This document shows, piece after piece, positions 1 to 7,372 of a stretch of DNA of 15,827 nucleotides. The notes below the pieces were generated by a model, which worked only from the letters and a program-made list of their open reading frames with translations, did not search any database and had not been told where the DNA came from. The stretch comes from Myxococcota bacterium (GTDB lineage: Bacteria > Myxococcota_A > UBA9160 > PR03), in contig JASJBO010000178.1 of assembly GCA_030066475.1 (NCBI GenBank), forward strand, positions 1 through 15,827, written 5' to 3'. Position numbers and translations under genes: made by a program. How positions within the stretch are numbered: position 1 is the first letter of the stretch; each line of letters starts with the position of its first letter.

Positions 1-125
1 GGGGCCGTGCAGTTGCGGCCTCGCCACGCCTCGATCTCGTCCGGTCCCCCGGCGCGCGGGCCGGAGGCGAGCGCCGGACCGGCCAGCAGCAGGCCCGCGA
101 GCAGGGCGAGGGGCAGCCGTCTCAT
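1..125 (-). CDS. Secreted hypothetical protein, N-terminal fragment
   Basis: An ATG at 125 (-) opens a frame that runs off the left edge after about 41 residues. The start is a textbook signal peptide: two arginines at residues 2-3, a Leu/Ala-rich hydrophobic core to about residue 18, and an Ala-Leu-Ala site near residue 20. The mature part begins Ser-Gly-Pro and contains a Trp-Arg-Gly-Arg-Asn-Cys stretch, too short to name a family. There is no Shine-Dalgarno; a TACCCT hexamer lies 7 bases before the ATG, with TTGGTG 18 bases further upstream, so the mRNA may be leaderless. The gene is divergent from the tetR operon, so the TetR protein could also act on it; this is only inference from position. 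The product is unknown. Confidence 0.6.
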   Translation of the reverse strand, partial: MRRLPLALLAGLLLAGPALASGPRAGGPDEIEAWRGRNCTA

Positions 126-132
126 GCTCGCC

Positions 133-162
133 AGGGTATCGGAGTCCCCCAGGGCCCACCAA
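133..162 (-). promoter_or_regulatory. Candidate promoter of the left-edge secreted gene
   Basis: On the minus strand, TTGGTG (162-157), an 18-base spacer and TACCCT (138-133) stand 7 bases before the ATG at 125. The predicted transcription start falls at or next to the start codon, giving a leaderless transcript. The match to sigma-70 is moderate, and the call rests on spacing plus the same arrangement at other genes in the window. Confidence 0.4.
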
Positions 163-172
163 ATCCGGGCCA

Positions 173-200
173 TTGACGCCCCCGATGACGCGTTTAGACT
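173..200 (+). promoter_or_regulatory. Sigma-70-like promoter of the tetR/ABC operon
   Basis: TTGACG (173-178) and TAGACT (195-200) are separated by 16 bases, the best -35/-10 pair in the window. It predicts a start near base 207 and a leader of about 33 bases before the ATG at 240. A purine run at 218-224 lies 15 bases before the ATG, too far for a normal Shine-Dalgarno. I see no clear palindromic TetR operator in the 114-base divergent gap. Confidence 0.6.
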
Positions 201-239
201 GCGCCACCTCGCAACCCAGGGGGACCTCGGCCACTCGTC

Positions 240-911
240 ATGGCGCGCTCGCCCGCTGCAATGCTGCCGACGCCCCTCGAGCCGACCGCGCCGCGCCCTG
301 CCCGGGGCGAGAAGCGCGATCACATCCTCGAGGCGGCGATCCGGGTCTTCGCGCGCTCCGGCTACCACGGCGCGCGGGTGTCCGACATCGCGCGCGAGGC
401 CGGGATCGCCTACGGGCTGGTCTACCACTACTTCAAGAACAAGGACGAGATCCTCCAGACCATCTTCGAGGAGCGCTGGGCCGCATTCCTGGGGGTGGTC
501 GACGAGATCGAGGCCGCGGATTCCTCGAGCGCGGAGAAGCTGCGGAGCCTGGCCTCGCTGGTGCTGTTGGCCTACCGCCACCGCCCCGACTGGGTGAAGG
601 TGCTGGTGTTCGAGATCCAGCGCTCGTCGCGCTTCGCCGAGCCTGAACAAATGCGGGCCGTGGGGCGTCTGTTCCGCTGCGTGGCCCGCATCCTGCGCGC
701 GGGCCAGGAGGCCGGCGAGCTGCGCGCGGGACTCGATCCGGAGCTGGCGAGCCAGGCCTTCATCGGCGCACTCGAGACGATGATCACCGGTCAGGTGCTG
801 GGAGTGACCCAGCTGCCGGCCGAGGCGGACGAAGCCGCCACCGACCGCGGCGCCGTGGACGCGGTGGTCGACCTCTTCCTGAACGGACTGGGAGCAAGAA
901 CGACCCGATGA
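240..911 (+). CDS. TetR/AcrR-family transcriptional regulator
   Basis: A 223-residue protein of normal TetR length. An N-terminal arm (1-24) is followed by the DNA-binding region: helix 1 at about 26-41 (DHILEAAIRVFARSGY), then the helix-turn-helix at about 46-65 ending in the family hallmark GLVYHYFKNKDEIL. The C-terminal half is helical and should hold the ligand pocket and dimer face; its ligand cannot be read from sequence. The nearest upstream in-frame start is this ATG, and no GTG lies upstream. Its stop overlaps the ABC ATPase start in ATGA, so regulator and transporter are made together. The likely role, by family and position, is ligand-relieved repression of its own operon and possibly of the divergent secreted gene. 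Confidence 0.92.
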   Translation: MARSPAAMLPTPLEPTAPRPARGEKRDHILEAAIRVFARSGYHGARVSDIAREAGIAYGLVYHYFKNKDEILQTIFEERWAAFLGVVDEIEAADSSSAEKLRSLASLVLLAYRHRPDWVKVLVFEIQRSSRFAEPEQMRAVGRLFRCVARILRAGQEAGELRAGLDPELASQAFIGALETMITGQVLGVTQLPAEADEAATDRGAVDAVVDLFLNGLGARTTR

Positions 912-1678
912 TCGAAGCCCGGGGACTGTCCAAGCGCTACGGCGATCTCGTCGCCCTCGACGGCATCTCCTTCTCGGTGCAGCCCGGTGAGGTGGTGGGC
1001 TTCCTGGGGCCGAACGGCGCCGGCAAGACCACCACGATGCGCATCCTCACCGGCTTCCTGCCGCCGACCGACGGCACCGCCGAGATCGCCGGCCACGACA
1101 TCTTCGGCGACCCGCTCGCCGCGCGGCGCGCGGTGGGATACCTGCCGGAGACGCCGCCGCTCTACCCCGAGATGAGCGTCGAGGGCTACCTCAAGTACGT
1201 GGCGCGGCTCAAGGACGTGCCGCGCGCCGAGCGCCGCACGGCCGTAGACCGCGCGATCGAGCGCTGCGGCCTGAAGCACGTGCACCGCCGCGTGATCGGG
1301 GCGCTCTCGAAGGGCTACCGGCAGCGCGTCGGGCTCGCCCAGGCGATCGTGCACGACCCGCCGGTGCTGATCCTCGACGAGCCGACGGTCGGCCTCGATC
1401 CGATCCAGATCCGCGAGATCCGCGCGCTGATCGCCGAGCTGGCCTCGGCCCAGAAGGACGGCCGGCCGGCGCACACGGTCGTGTTGTCGACGCACATCCT
1501 GCCCGAGGTGGAGGCGATCTGCCGGCGCGTCATCATCGTCAGCAGCGGGCGCAAGGTGATCGACCAGCCGCTCGTCGAGCTGCAGAGCGCGGGCGCCAGC
1601 CTCGAGGAGGTGTTCGCCCGCGAGACCGCGCGCGAGGCGCCGGCCGAGGCCGCGCCGCTCCGGGAGGCCCAGGCGTGA
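908..1678 (+). CDS. ABC transporter ATPase, GldA/CcmA-like
   Basis: This 256-residue protein is the nucleotide-binding subunit that powers the adjacent ABC-2 permease. Walker A is GPNGAGKTT at 34-42. The Q-loop position reads YLPE (78-81), with Glu in place of Gln as is common in Gld-type ATPases. The signature motif is LSKGYRQR (133-140), Walker B is VLILDEP (153-159), the D-loop follows at GLDP, and the H-loop His is H196 in LSTH. The tail from about 220 is the usual C-terminal extension ending in an Ala/Glu-rich stretch. The start codon overlaps the tetR stop by four bases and the stop overlaps the permease GTG, so translation is coupled. The substrate is unknown. Confidence 0.93.
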   Translation: MIEARGLSKRYGDLVALDGISFSVQPGEVVGFLGPNGAGKTTTMRILTGFLPPTDGTAEIAGHDIFGDPLAARRAVGYLPETPPLYPEMSVEGYLKYVARLKDVPRAERRTAVDRAIERCGLKHVHRRVIGALSKGYRQRVGLAQAIVHDPPVLILDEPTVGLDPIQIREIRALIAELASAQKDGRPAHTVVLSTHILPEVEAICRRVIIVSSGRKVIDQPLVELQSAGASLEEVFARETAREAPAEAAPLREAQA

Positions 1679-2475
1679 GACACGTGACCGCGATCTCCGG
1701 CCGCGAGCTGCGCTCGCTGTTCGCCTCGCCGGTGGCCTACGCGATCCTGGTGCTGTTCACCGTGCTGGCCGGCTTCTTCTTCATCTCGGGCCTGCTCCAG
1801 TTCCAGGAGTACGTGATCCGCCTGCAGGCCTTCCAGATGACCGACCAGCTCCAGCAGCTCAACCTGAACGACCACGTGGTCGCGCCCTTCCTGCACGTGA
1901 TGTCGGTGGTGCTGCTGTTCCTGGTGCCCGGCATCACGATGGGGCTGTTCGCCGCGGAGAAGGCCAACGGCACCCAGGAGCTGCTGCTCACCAGCCCGAT
2001 CACGATCTGGGAGCTGGTGATCGGCAAGTTCCTGGCCGCCGCGGGCTTCGTGACCCTCCTGGTCCTCCTGCTCGCACTCTTCCCCGGCATCCTGTTCCTC
2101 TACAGCGACCCCGGTCCCGAGCCCGCCAAGGTGCTCTCGGGGCTCGCGGCGCTGTGGATGGTGGGCGTCGTCTACGTGACGATCGGCGCGTTCGCGTCCT
2201 CGGTGACGCGCAACCAGCTGATCGCGTTCTTCCTGGCGTTCGTGCTGCTGCTGATCCTCTGGATGCTGGGCTTCCTGGCCGACCTGGGCGCCGCCGGCGG
2301 CGCGGCCGGCTCGGACGCCCTGGGTGACCTGCTCCGCTACCTCTCCACCGCGGAGCACTTCGAGAGCATGGTGATGGGATTGATCGACACACAGCATCTG
2401 GCCTACTTCGCGGTGTTGACGGCGGCGTTCCTGGTGTTCGCCAAGACCGCGGTCGAATCCGCGCGGTGGCGTTGA
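1675..2475 (+). CDS. ABC-2 type permease, GldF-like
   Basis: A 266-residue inner-membrane protein with about six hydrophobic helices: roughly 18-40, 72-93, 117-143, 153-175, 182-204 and 240-258. The segment EKANGTQELLLTSPI (95-109), just after the second helix, is the hallmark of this ABC-2 permease group. A loop of about 30 residues (42-71) rich in Gln and Asn lies between helices 1 and 2. Translation starts at a GTG at 1675 overlapping the ATPase stop in GTGA, with a good Shine-Dalgarno (GGGAGG, 1662-1667) seven bases upstream. It is predicted to form the membrane channel with the ATPase and the GldG-like protein. Gld proteins serve gliding in Bacteroidota; homologues elsewhere are transporters of undefined substrate, so I do not claim motility here. 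Confidence 0.9.
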   Translation: MRHVTAISGRELRSLFASPVAYAILVLFTVLAGFFFISGLLQFQEYVIRLQAFQMTDQLQQLNLNDHVVAPFLHVMSVVLLFLVPGITMGLFAAEKANGTQELLLTSPITIWELVIGKFLAAAGFVTLLVLLLALFPGILFLYSDPGPEPAKVLSGLAALWMVGVVYVTIGAFASSVTRNQLIAFFLAFVLLLILWMLGFLADLGAAGGAAGSDALGDLLRYLSTAEHFESMVMGLIDTQHLAYFAVLTAAFLVFAKTAVESARWR

Positions 2476-2476
2476 G

Positions 2477-4054
2477 ATGACGGGCTGGCCGGCGCTCTTC
2501 GGGGCCCTCGGGCTCGTCTTCGTCGTCTTCGGGCTGCTCTCGGTGCTGCTGCTGCTCGCCGGCGCGCCCACCGACCTGACCTGGATCTGGGCCAACTTCG
2601 CGGTGGGCATCGCGCTGCTGGTGGGCGCGGTGGCGACCAACGTCGAAACGATCCGCGAGCGGCTCAGCTCGGGCGAGGGGCGGCGCATCGGCAAGTACGG
2701 CACCAGCGCCGTGGTGCAGACGATCGTGCTGATCGGGATCATCGCCATGCTGGGCTTCCTGGCCAACCGCTACCACGTGAAGTGGGACGTCTCCGAGGCC
2801 GGCATCCACTCGCTCTCGGACCAGACCCACAAGGTGCTCGAGGGGCTCGAGCGCGACGTCGAGGTGGTCGCGCTCTTCCCCAAGCTCCAGCAGCCGCCCG
2901 CGCGCGAGCTGCTCGAGAAGTACCAGTACGTGAGCGAGCGCTTCCAGGTCGAGTTCGCCGATCCGAACGCGCGGCCCGACCTGGTGGAGCGCTTCGGCAT
3001 CACGCCCGAGGCGCTGGGGCAGGGCCTGATCCGCGTCGCGATCGGCGACGAGTCGGTCGAGATCGACGAGGTCGGCGAGGAGCGCCTGACCAACGCGCTG
3101 GTCTCGCTCACCCGCGGCAGCGAGAAGAAGATCTACTTCCTCTCGGGCCACAACGAGCGGCCCGTGGAGGGGAAGGGCGCCGACGACAAGGAGGGCTTCG
3201 CGCGCGCCGCCGACGCCCTGCGCAACGAGAACTACCGGTTCGAGACGCTGCTGCTGGCGGCGAAGGGTGACGTGCCGGATGACGCCGACGCCGTGGTGAT
3301 CGCCGGCGCCACGCGGCCGCTGCTGCCGGTCGAGCACGACGCGCTCGACCGCTATCTGGCGCGCGGGGGCGCGGTGCTGGCCATGGTGGATCCGCGCTCC
3401 AACAGCGACGTGGACCAGGCCCTGGCGCGCTGGGGCGTCACGGTGGGCGACGACGCCATCGTCGACCGCGTGCAGGGCATGTTCGGGCAGGCCATGTCGC
3501 CGCTGGCGGGCGAGTACGGCAATCACGAGATCACCGCCGACATGCGCGAGGTGACCCTGTTCCCGATGGCGCGCAGCGTCCAGGCCAAGGCGGACGGCGG
3601 CGGCGCCTTCACCGAGATCGTGCGCACCAGCTCGAACTCCTGGGCCGAGCGCGACCTCGACCTGCTGTTCGCGGAGGGGCAGGCGGAGCTGGGCGCCGAC
3701 GACCTGCGCGGTCCCGTGCCGATCGCGCTGGCGGGCCGGCCCGGCCTGAACGGCAGCCCCACGACCGGCGACGCCGAGCCGCGCCTGGTCGTGTTCGGCG
3801 ACTCCGACTTCGCCTCGAACCAGATGCTCGACGCCTACCGCAACCGCGATCTGTTCCTGAACAGCGTGAACTGGCTGATCGGCGACGTCGAGGCCATCTC
3901 GATCCGCCCGGTGCAGTCGCGCGCCTCGCGCCTGACGCTCTCGACCGAGCAGTTCAGCCAGATCCGCTACCTCTCGCTCTTCGTCCTGCCCGAGGCGATC
4001 GCGGTGGTCGGCGTGCTGGCCTGGTGGATGCGCCGCCGCGCGCCGGGGCGCTGA
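2477..4054 (+). CDS. GldG-family ABC transporter auxiliary protein
   Basis: A 525-residue membrane-anchored protein. Two helices at about 5-29 and 36-54 and a third at about 77-96 are followed by the characteristic start of the extracytoplasmic domain, WDVSEAGIHSLSDQTHKVL (103-121). The large middle part (about 104-495) matches the ABC-transporter auxiliary (GldG-like) domain, including the conserved FLSGHNER segment and the VVFGDSDFASN segment near its end. A last helix lies at about 500-518, followed by a basic tail (RRRAPGR), so both ends sit at the membrane with the bulk on the outer face. One base separates it from the permease stop. The two extra N-terminal helices resemble a leftover of a permease-type N-terminus. 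It probably couples the ABC core to an envelope substrate; the exact role is unknown. Confidence 0.88.
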   Translation: MTGWPALFGALGLVFVVFGLLSVLLLLAGAPTDLTWIWANFAVGIALLVGAVATNVETIRERLSSGEGRRIGKYGTSAVVQTIVLIGIIAMLGFLANRYHVKWDVSEAGIHSLSDQTHKVLEGLERDVEVVALFPKLQQPPARELLEKYQYVSERFQVEFADPNARPDLVERFGITPEALGQGLIRVAIGDESVEIDEVGEERLTNALVSLTRGSEKKIYFLSGHNERPVEGKGADDKEGFARAADALRNENYRFETLLLAAKGDVPDDADAVVIAGATRPLLPVEHDALDRYLARGGAVLAMVDPRSNSDVDQALARWGVTVGDDAIVDRVQGMFGQAMSPLAGEYGNHEITADMREVTLFPMARSVQAKADGGGAFTEIVRTSSNSWAERDLDLLFAEGQAELGADDLRGPVPIALAGRPGLNGSPTTGDAEPRLVVFGDSDFASNQMLDAYRNRDLFLNSVNWLIGDVEAISIRPVQSRASRLTLSTEQFSQIRYLSLFVLPEAIAVVGVLAWWMRRRAPGR

Positions 4055-4060
4055 GGACCC

Positions 4061-5527
4061 ATGAATCCGCGCACCACCGGGATCCTGCTCGTCGTGGCCG
4101 TCGCGCTCGGCGCCTTCGTCTACCTCTACGAGATCCGCGGGGGCGAGCAGCGCCTCGAGGCCGAGGCGCTCGCCAAACGCCTGTTCCCCGGCGTCGAGAG
4201 CGGGGCGGTCGAGGCGATCGCGCTCCGCACCACGGACGGGCGCGACGCCCGCGTGGCGCGCAGCGAGGGCGTCTGGCGCGTCGAGGCCCCGGTGGAGGCG
4301 CTCGCCGACGCGACCAGCGTGGACGCCATGGCGAGCGCGCTGGCCGAGATCCAGAGCGAGGGCGCGATCGACGATCCGCAGGCGCTCTCGGTGTACGGGC
4401 TCGACGACGAGACCCGGCTGGTCCGCTTCCGCGCTGGCGGCACCGACCACGAGCTGCGCATCGGACGCAAGACGCCGCTCGGCTCCAACAGCTACGCCGC
4501 GACCGGGGCGGACGACAGCGTCTACACGGTAGCGACGTTCCGCACCAACGCCTTCGAGAAGGCCCTCGACGACCTGCGCGAGAAGCGGCCGATCCGCTTC
4601 GACCGCACCGCGATCGACCGCATCGAGGTCGACTGGCAGGGCGGCGGCGTGGTGCTCGAGAAGCGCGGCGACGCCTGGCGGCTGCTGGCGCCGCTCGAGT
4701 CCGCGGCCGACGAGAGCACGGTCGAGACGCTGCTCTCGGACCTCGCCTTCCTGCGCGCCACCGGCTTCGTCGACGAGCCGCCGCCCGACGCCGAGACCGG
4801 GCTCGAGCGCCCGGCCTGGAAGGTGGCCCTGCTGCAGCCCGCGAGCGAGGAGGGCGCCGCCCCGCTGCGCCACGAGCTGCGCGTGGGCAACGCCCTCGAC
4901 GCCGCCTCGCGCGCCGCGCGCGGGGCCGAGCCGGTGCTCTACCGCATCCCCGAGGAGCGCTACGAGAGCCTGCCGCGCCGGGTCGCGGCGTTCCGCTTCA
5001 AGGAGCTGGCAAACTTCGTGGCGACCGACGCCACGCGCTTCGAGATCGTCTTCCACGACGAGGCAGAGGGCCAGAGCCGGGTCGAGACGATCACCGGAAC
5101 GCGCGACGACGCGGGCTGGACCACCTCACCCGAGGCGATGGCGGCGGGCAACGCGTCGCGGCTGGTGGCCGAGCTGGCGCGGCTCGAGGCGGCCGACATC
5201 GCCGCCGAGTCGATGGGCGCCGACGAGCTGGCGGGCGTCGGGCTCGCGCCGCCCAACGCCGCGCTGCGCGTCTTCGGCGCGCCGCCCGAGGGGGCCGAGC
5301 AGGGGCCGCTGCTGGCCGAGGTGCACCTCGGCACCCTCGAGGCCGAGCGCATCTACGCCCGCGTGCCCGATCGCGAGATCGTCTACCAGCTCGACTACGA
5401 GCTCGCCGAGCACCTGCCGGTGAGCCTCGAGGCGTTCCGCAACCGCTTCGTCTCCAAGGAGATCGAGGGCGCGGCCGCCGTGGAGCCGATTCCGATGGAG
5501 GCGGTGCCGACGCCGCCCGAGCTCTAG
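4061..5527 (+). CDS. DUF4340-domain membrane-anchored protein
   Basis: A 488-residue protein with one N-terminal helix (about residues 5-22) and a long extracytoplasmic region. The pattern of short strand segments (VEAIALRTTDGRDARVARS, then GVWRVEAPVEALAD) appears more than once: a second copy begins near residue 185 (IDRIEVDWQGGGVVLEKRGDAWRLLAPLES, broken here across two motifs). Such repeats are typical of DUF4340. Proteins of this family are usual partners of GldG-like ABC auxiliary proteins. The start is an ATG six bases after the gldG-like stop, with GAGG at 4053-4056. It is the last gene of the operon. The function is unknown; I infer a periplasmic or surface accessory of the transporter. 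Confidence 0.82.
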   Translation: MNPRTTGILLVVAVALGAFVYLYEIRGGEQRLEAEALAKRLFPGVESGAVEAIALRTTDGRDARVARSEGVWRVEAPVEALADATSVDAMASALAEIQSEGAIDDPQALSVYGLDDETRLVRFRAGGTDHELRIGRKTPLGSNSYAATGADDSVYTVATFRTNAFEKALDDLREKRPIRFDRTAIDRIEVDWQGGGVVLEKRGDAWRLLAPLESAADESTVETLLSDLAFLRATGFVDEPPPDAETGLERPAWKVALLQPASEEGAAPLRHELRVGNALDAASRAARGAEPVLYRIPEERYESLPRRVAAFRFKELANFVATDATRFEIVFHDEAEGQSRVETITGTRDDAGWTTSPEAMAAGNASRLVAELARLEAADIAAESMGADELAGVGLAPPNAALRVFGAPPEGAEQGPLLAEVHLGTLEAERIYARVPDREIVYQLDYELAEHLPVSLEAFRNRFVSKEIEGAAAVEPIPMEAVPTPPEL

Positions 5528-5528
5528 C

Positions 5529-5546
5529 GCGCCGGCTCAGCGGCGC
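5529..5546. terminator. GC hairpin between convergent genes (weak terminator candidate)
   Basis: GCGCCG (5529-5534) pairs with CGGCGC (5541-5546) over a 6-base loop. The hairpin sits just after the DUF4340 stop and includes the stop of the opposite PEP-CTERM gene. No T-run follows on either strand, so it is not a canonical Rho-independent terminator. Confidence 0.25.
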
Positions 5547-6193
5547 CGCAGCGCCGCCAGCCCCGCGAGCGCGAGGCAGGCCGTCAACCCCGCGGCGCCA
5601 GCCTCGGGCTCGGGAACGACCCGGAAGAAGAGGTCGTCGAACCGGGCGCTGAACGGGACCGGGGAGCCGAGGATGAGGACCAGCGGACCGGCGAGCACCG
5701 AGTTCGCTCCGGCCGGCACCGGGAACGTCGACGTCACCTCCTCCCCGTCCACGCGGGCCGACCGGACCTCCGTCCACACCCCGGCCGTCTGGGTCAAGAC
5801 GCCGTTGGTCTGCGGAAACTCGAGCGCGAGGAAGCTCGTGCAGTCCGCGTCCGAGAACCAGTTGCCGCCCATCCCGGCGACGCCGGCGATCTGGTCCTGA
5901 CCGGGCAGCACGTTCACCCAGCCCCCGAACTCCAGGATCTCGCCCTCGGACACGGGCACGCACTGCGCCGCCAGCCCGCCCCCGGCCTCGGCGGCATTCG
6001 TGAGCAGCAACGAGCCCGAGTCCGGCGCGTCGTCGACGTCGACCGCCTCCCACTGGATCAGCGATCCCGTGGGCGCCGACCAGTCGGTGAGGTCCTCGTC
6101 GAGCTGGGAGTTCCGGAACAGGTTGTCCTGGGCGGAAGCGGGCGCGGCGGCGAGCACCAGCCCGAGGGCGAGAGCGGGGAGGGCAGCATGCAT
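5537..6193 (-). CDS. PEP-CTERM surface protein with jelly-roll-like domain
   Basis: A 218-residue exported protein. A signal peptide at 1-21 ends in an ASA cleavage site before Gln-Asp-Asn. The mature part opens with NLFRNSQLDEDLTDW, the pattern that starts carbohydrate-binding-module-like beta-sandwich domains, and continues as strands to about residue 190. The C-terminus is a sorting tail: VPEPE (193-197), a hydrophobic helix (about 199-215) and a final RRR. PEP-CTERM tails are processed by exosortases and usually mark proteins for the cell surface or exopolysaccharide matrix; no exosortase gene lies in the window. The ATG at 6193 was chosen because it directly precedes the signal peptide; the open frame continues far upstream only as antisense of the next gene. 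Two cysteines in the mature domain may pair. Confidence 0.85.
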   Translation of the reverse strand: MHAALPALALGLVLAAAPASAQDNLFRNSQLDEDLTDWSAPTGSLIQWEAVDVDDAPDSGSLLLTNAAEAGGGLAAQCVPVSEGEILEFGGWVNVLPGQDQIAGVAGMGGNWFSDADCTSFLALEFPQTNGVLTQTAGVWTEVRSARVDGEEVTSTFPVPAGANSVLAGPLVLILGSPVPFSARFDDLFFRVVPEPEAGAAGLTACLALAGLAALRRR

Positions 6194-6202
6194 GGCCGCT
6201 CT

Positions 6203-6208
6203 TGTGTA
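6203..6208 (-). promoter_or_regulatory. Possible -10 element of the PEP-CTERM gene
   Basis: TACACA on the minus strand ends 9 bases before the ATG at 6193, and no Shine-Dalgarno lies in between. I find no good -35 at 16-18 bases. It is reported because it fits the short-leader pattern seen at other genes here. Confidence 0.25.
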
Positions 6209-6309
6209 GCGCAGGCCCGCCGTCCCCGAACCAGCCACGCACGAGGCCGCGCCGCGGGGTCGAGGCGTTCCCGCCCGCGCTGCGTCGGTCGCGTCCCGCC
6301 GCGGCCTGC

Positions 6310-6315
6310 TAGCCT
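6310..6315 (+). promoter_or_regulatory. Candidate -10 element of the oxidoreductase gene (leaderless)
   Basis: TAGCCT ends 7 bases before the ATG at 6323, so transcription would start at or beside the start codon. There is no Shine-Dalgarno, and the -35 region is not convincing. Confidence 0.4.
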
Positions 6316-6322
6316 CCGCGGC

Positions 6323-7372
6323 ATGCAATCCGGCCGCGACTCCAATGCCTACGAGCTGCGCATCGAGCGCGTGGTCGAGGAGACCCACGACGCCCGCTCC
6401 TTCGTGCTCGAGGTGCCGCCCGCGCTCCGGGAGACCTTCCGCTACCGGGCCGGACAGTTCCTGACCTTCCACGTGCCGTGGGGGGAGCTGACGCTCGGCC
6501 GCTGCTACTCGCTCTCGAGCTCGCCCGACTGCGACGACGAGCACACGGTGACCGTGAAGCGGGTCGAGGACGGCCGCGTCTCGAACTGGTTCCACGACCG
6601 GGTCTCGGCCGGCGACCGGCTGCGCGTGCAGGCGCCCGCGGGCCGGTTCGTGCTGCGGCCGGAGAGCGAGCGGCCGCTGGCGCTGTTCGGCGGCGGCAGC
6701 GGCATCACGCCGCTCTACTCGATCGTGAAGACGGCGCTGGCGACGACGGCGCGCCGCGTGCGGCTGCTCTACGCCAACCGCGACGCCGACTCGGTCATCT
6801 TCCGCGACGAGCTGGCCGCGCTGCGCGAGCGCCACCCCGAGCGCCTCGAGATCGTGCACCACCTCGACGCCGAGAGCGGCTTCGTGGAGCCCGCCGCCGT
6901 CCGGGGACATCTCCACGGCTGGGAGGACGCCGACTTCTACCTGTGCGGCCCGGGGCCCTTCATGGACCTCGTGCAGGGCGCGCTGCACGAGCTCGGGGCC
7001 GACGCCGACCGCGTCTTCGTCGAGCGTTTCGTCTCGCCGCCCGACGGCGAGACGCCCGAGGTGGCCGCCGGCCCCGCGGAAGGCGAGGCCGGAGGCGTCC
7101 CCGAGACCCTCGTCCTGCACCTCGATGGCAAGACCCACGAGATCCCGGTTCCGGCCGGCAGCTCGATCCTCCAGGCGGCGCGCGCGGCCGGCCTGCAGCC
7201 GCCCTTCGCCTGCGAGGAGGGCTACTGCGGCTGCTGCATGGCCAGGCTGGTGCGCGGGCGCGTGGTGATGGAGCAGTGCAGCGCGCTCGACCCCGACGAG
7301 GTCGCCGACGGCTGGATCCTCACCTGCCAGGGGCGGCCGACCACCCGCGAGTGCGAGGTCCGCTACGACTGA
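6323..7372 (+). CDS. FAD/NAD(P)H oxidoreductase with C-terminal [2Fe-2S] domain (oxygenase-reductase type)
   Basis: A 349-residue electron-transfer protein passing electrons from NAD(P)H through FAD to a plant-type [2Fe-2S] cluster. The FAD domain (about 1-115) carries RCYS at 60-63, the nucleotide domain carries GGGSGITP at 123-130 and YLCGPGPF at 206-213, and the ferredoxin domain (about 260-349) has cluster ligands C297, C302, C305 and C335, plus an extra Cys at 304. Domain order matches the reductases of phenylacetyl-CoA epoxidase (PaaE) and 3-ketosteroid 9-alpha-hydroxylase (KshB), and similar desaturase or oxygenase reductases. No oxygenase partner is nearby, so the acceptor is unknown. 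The ATG at 6323 is preferred over an in-frame ATG at 6188 because the extra 45 residues are basic and unlike the family and a -10-like element precedes 6323. Its end overlaps the convergent suhB stop by ten bases. Confidence 0.9.
   Translation: MQSGRDSNAYELRIERVVEETHDARSFVLEVPPALRETFRYRAGQFLTFHVPWGELTLGRCYSLSSSPDCDDEHTVTVKRVEDGRVSNWFHDRVSAGDRLRVQAPAGRFVLRPESERPLALFGGGSGITPLYSIVKTALATTARRVRLLYANRDADSVIFRDELAALRERHPERLEIVHHLDAESGFVEPAAVRGHLHGWEDADFYLCGPGPFMDLVQGALHELGADADRVFVERFVSPPDGETPEVAAGPAEGEAGGVPETLVLHLDGKTHEIPVPAGSSILQAARAAGLQPPFACEEGYCGCCMARLVRGRVVMEQCSALDPDEVADGWILTCQGRPTTRECEVRYD

Noticed and set aside
791..1495. Minus-strand frame of 234 codons opposite the ABC ATPase
   Set aside because: Antisense shadow of a gene with intact Walker A, Walker B and signature motifs.
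2000..5056. Minus-strand open frame of about 1018 codons opposite the GldG-like and DUF4340 genes
   Set aside because: It is an antisense shadow of GC-rich genes: Arg/Ala/Gly/His-rich composition, no recognisable domain, and two strongly supported proteins lie on the other strand.
4024..5652. Plus-strand Arg-rich frame of 542 codons overlapping the DUF4340 gene
   Set aside because: It is an off-frame copy of the DUF4340 reading; extreme Arg content and no domain.
6188..6322. Longer start for the oxidoreductase (ATG at 6188)
   Set aside because: The extra 45 residues are basic and unlike the family, they overlap the divergent PEP-CTERM start, and a -10-like box stands just before 6323.
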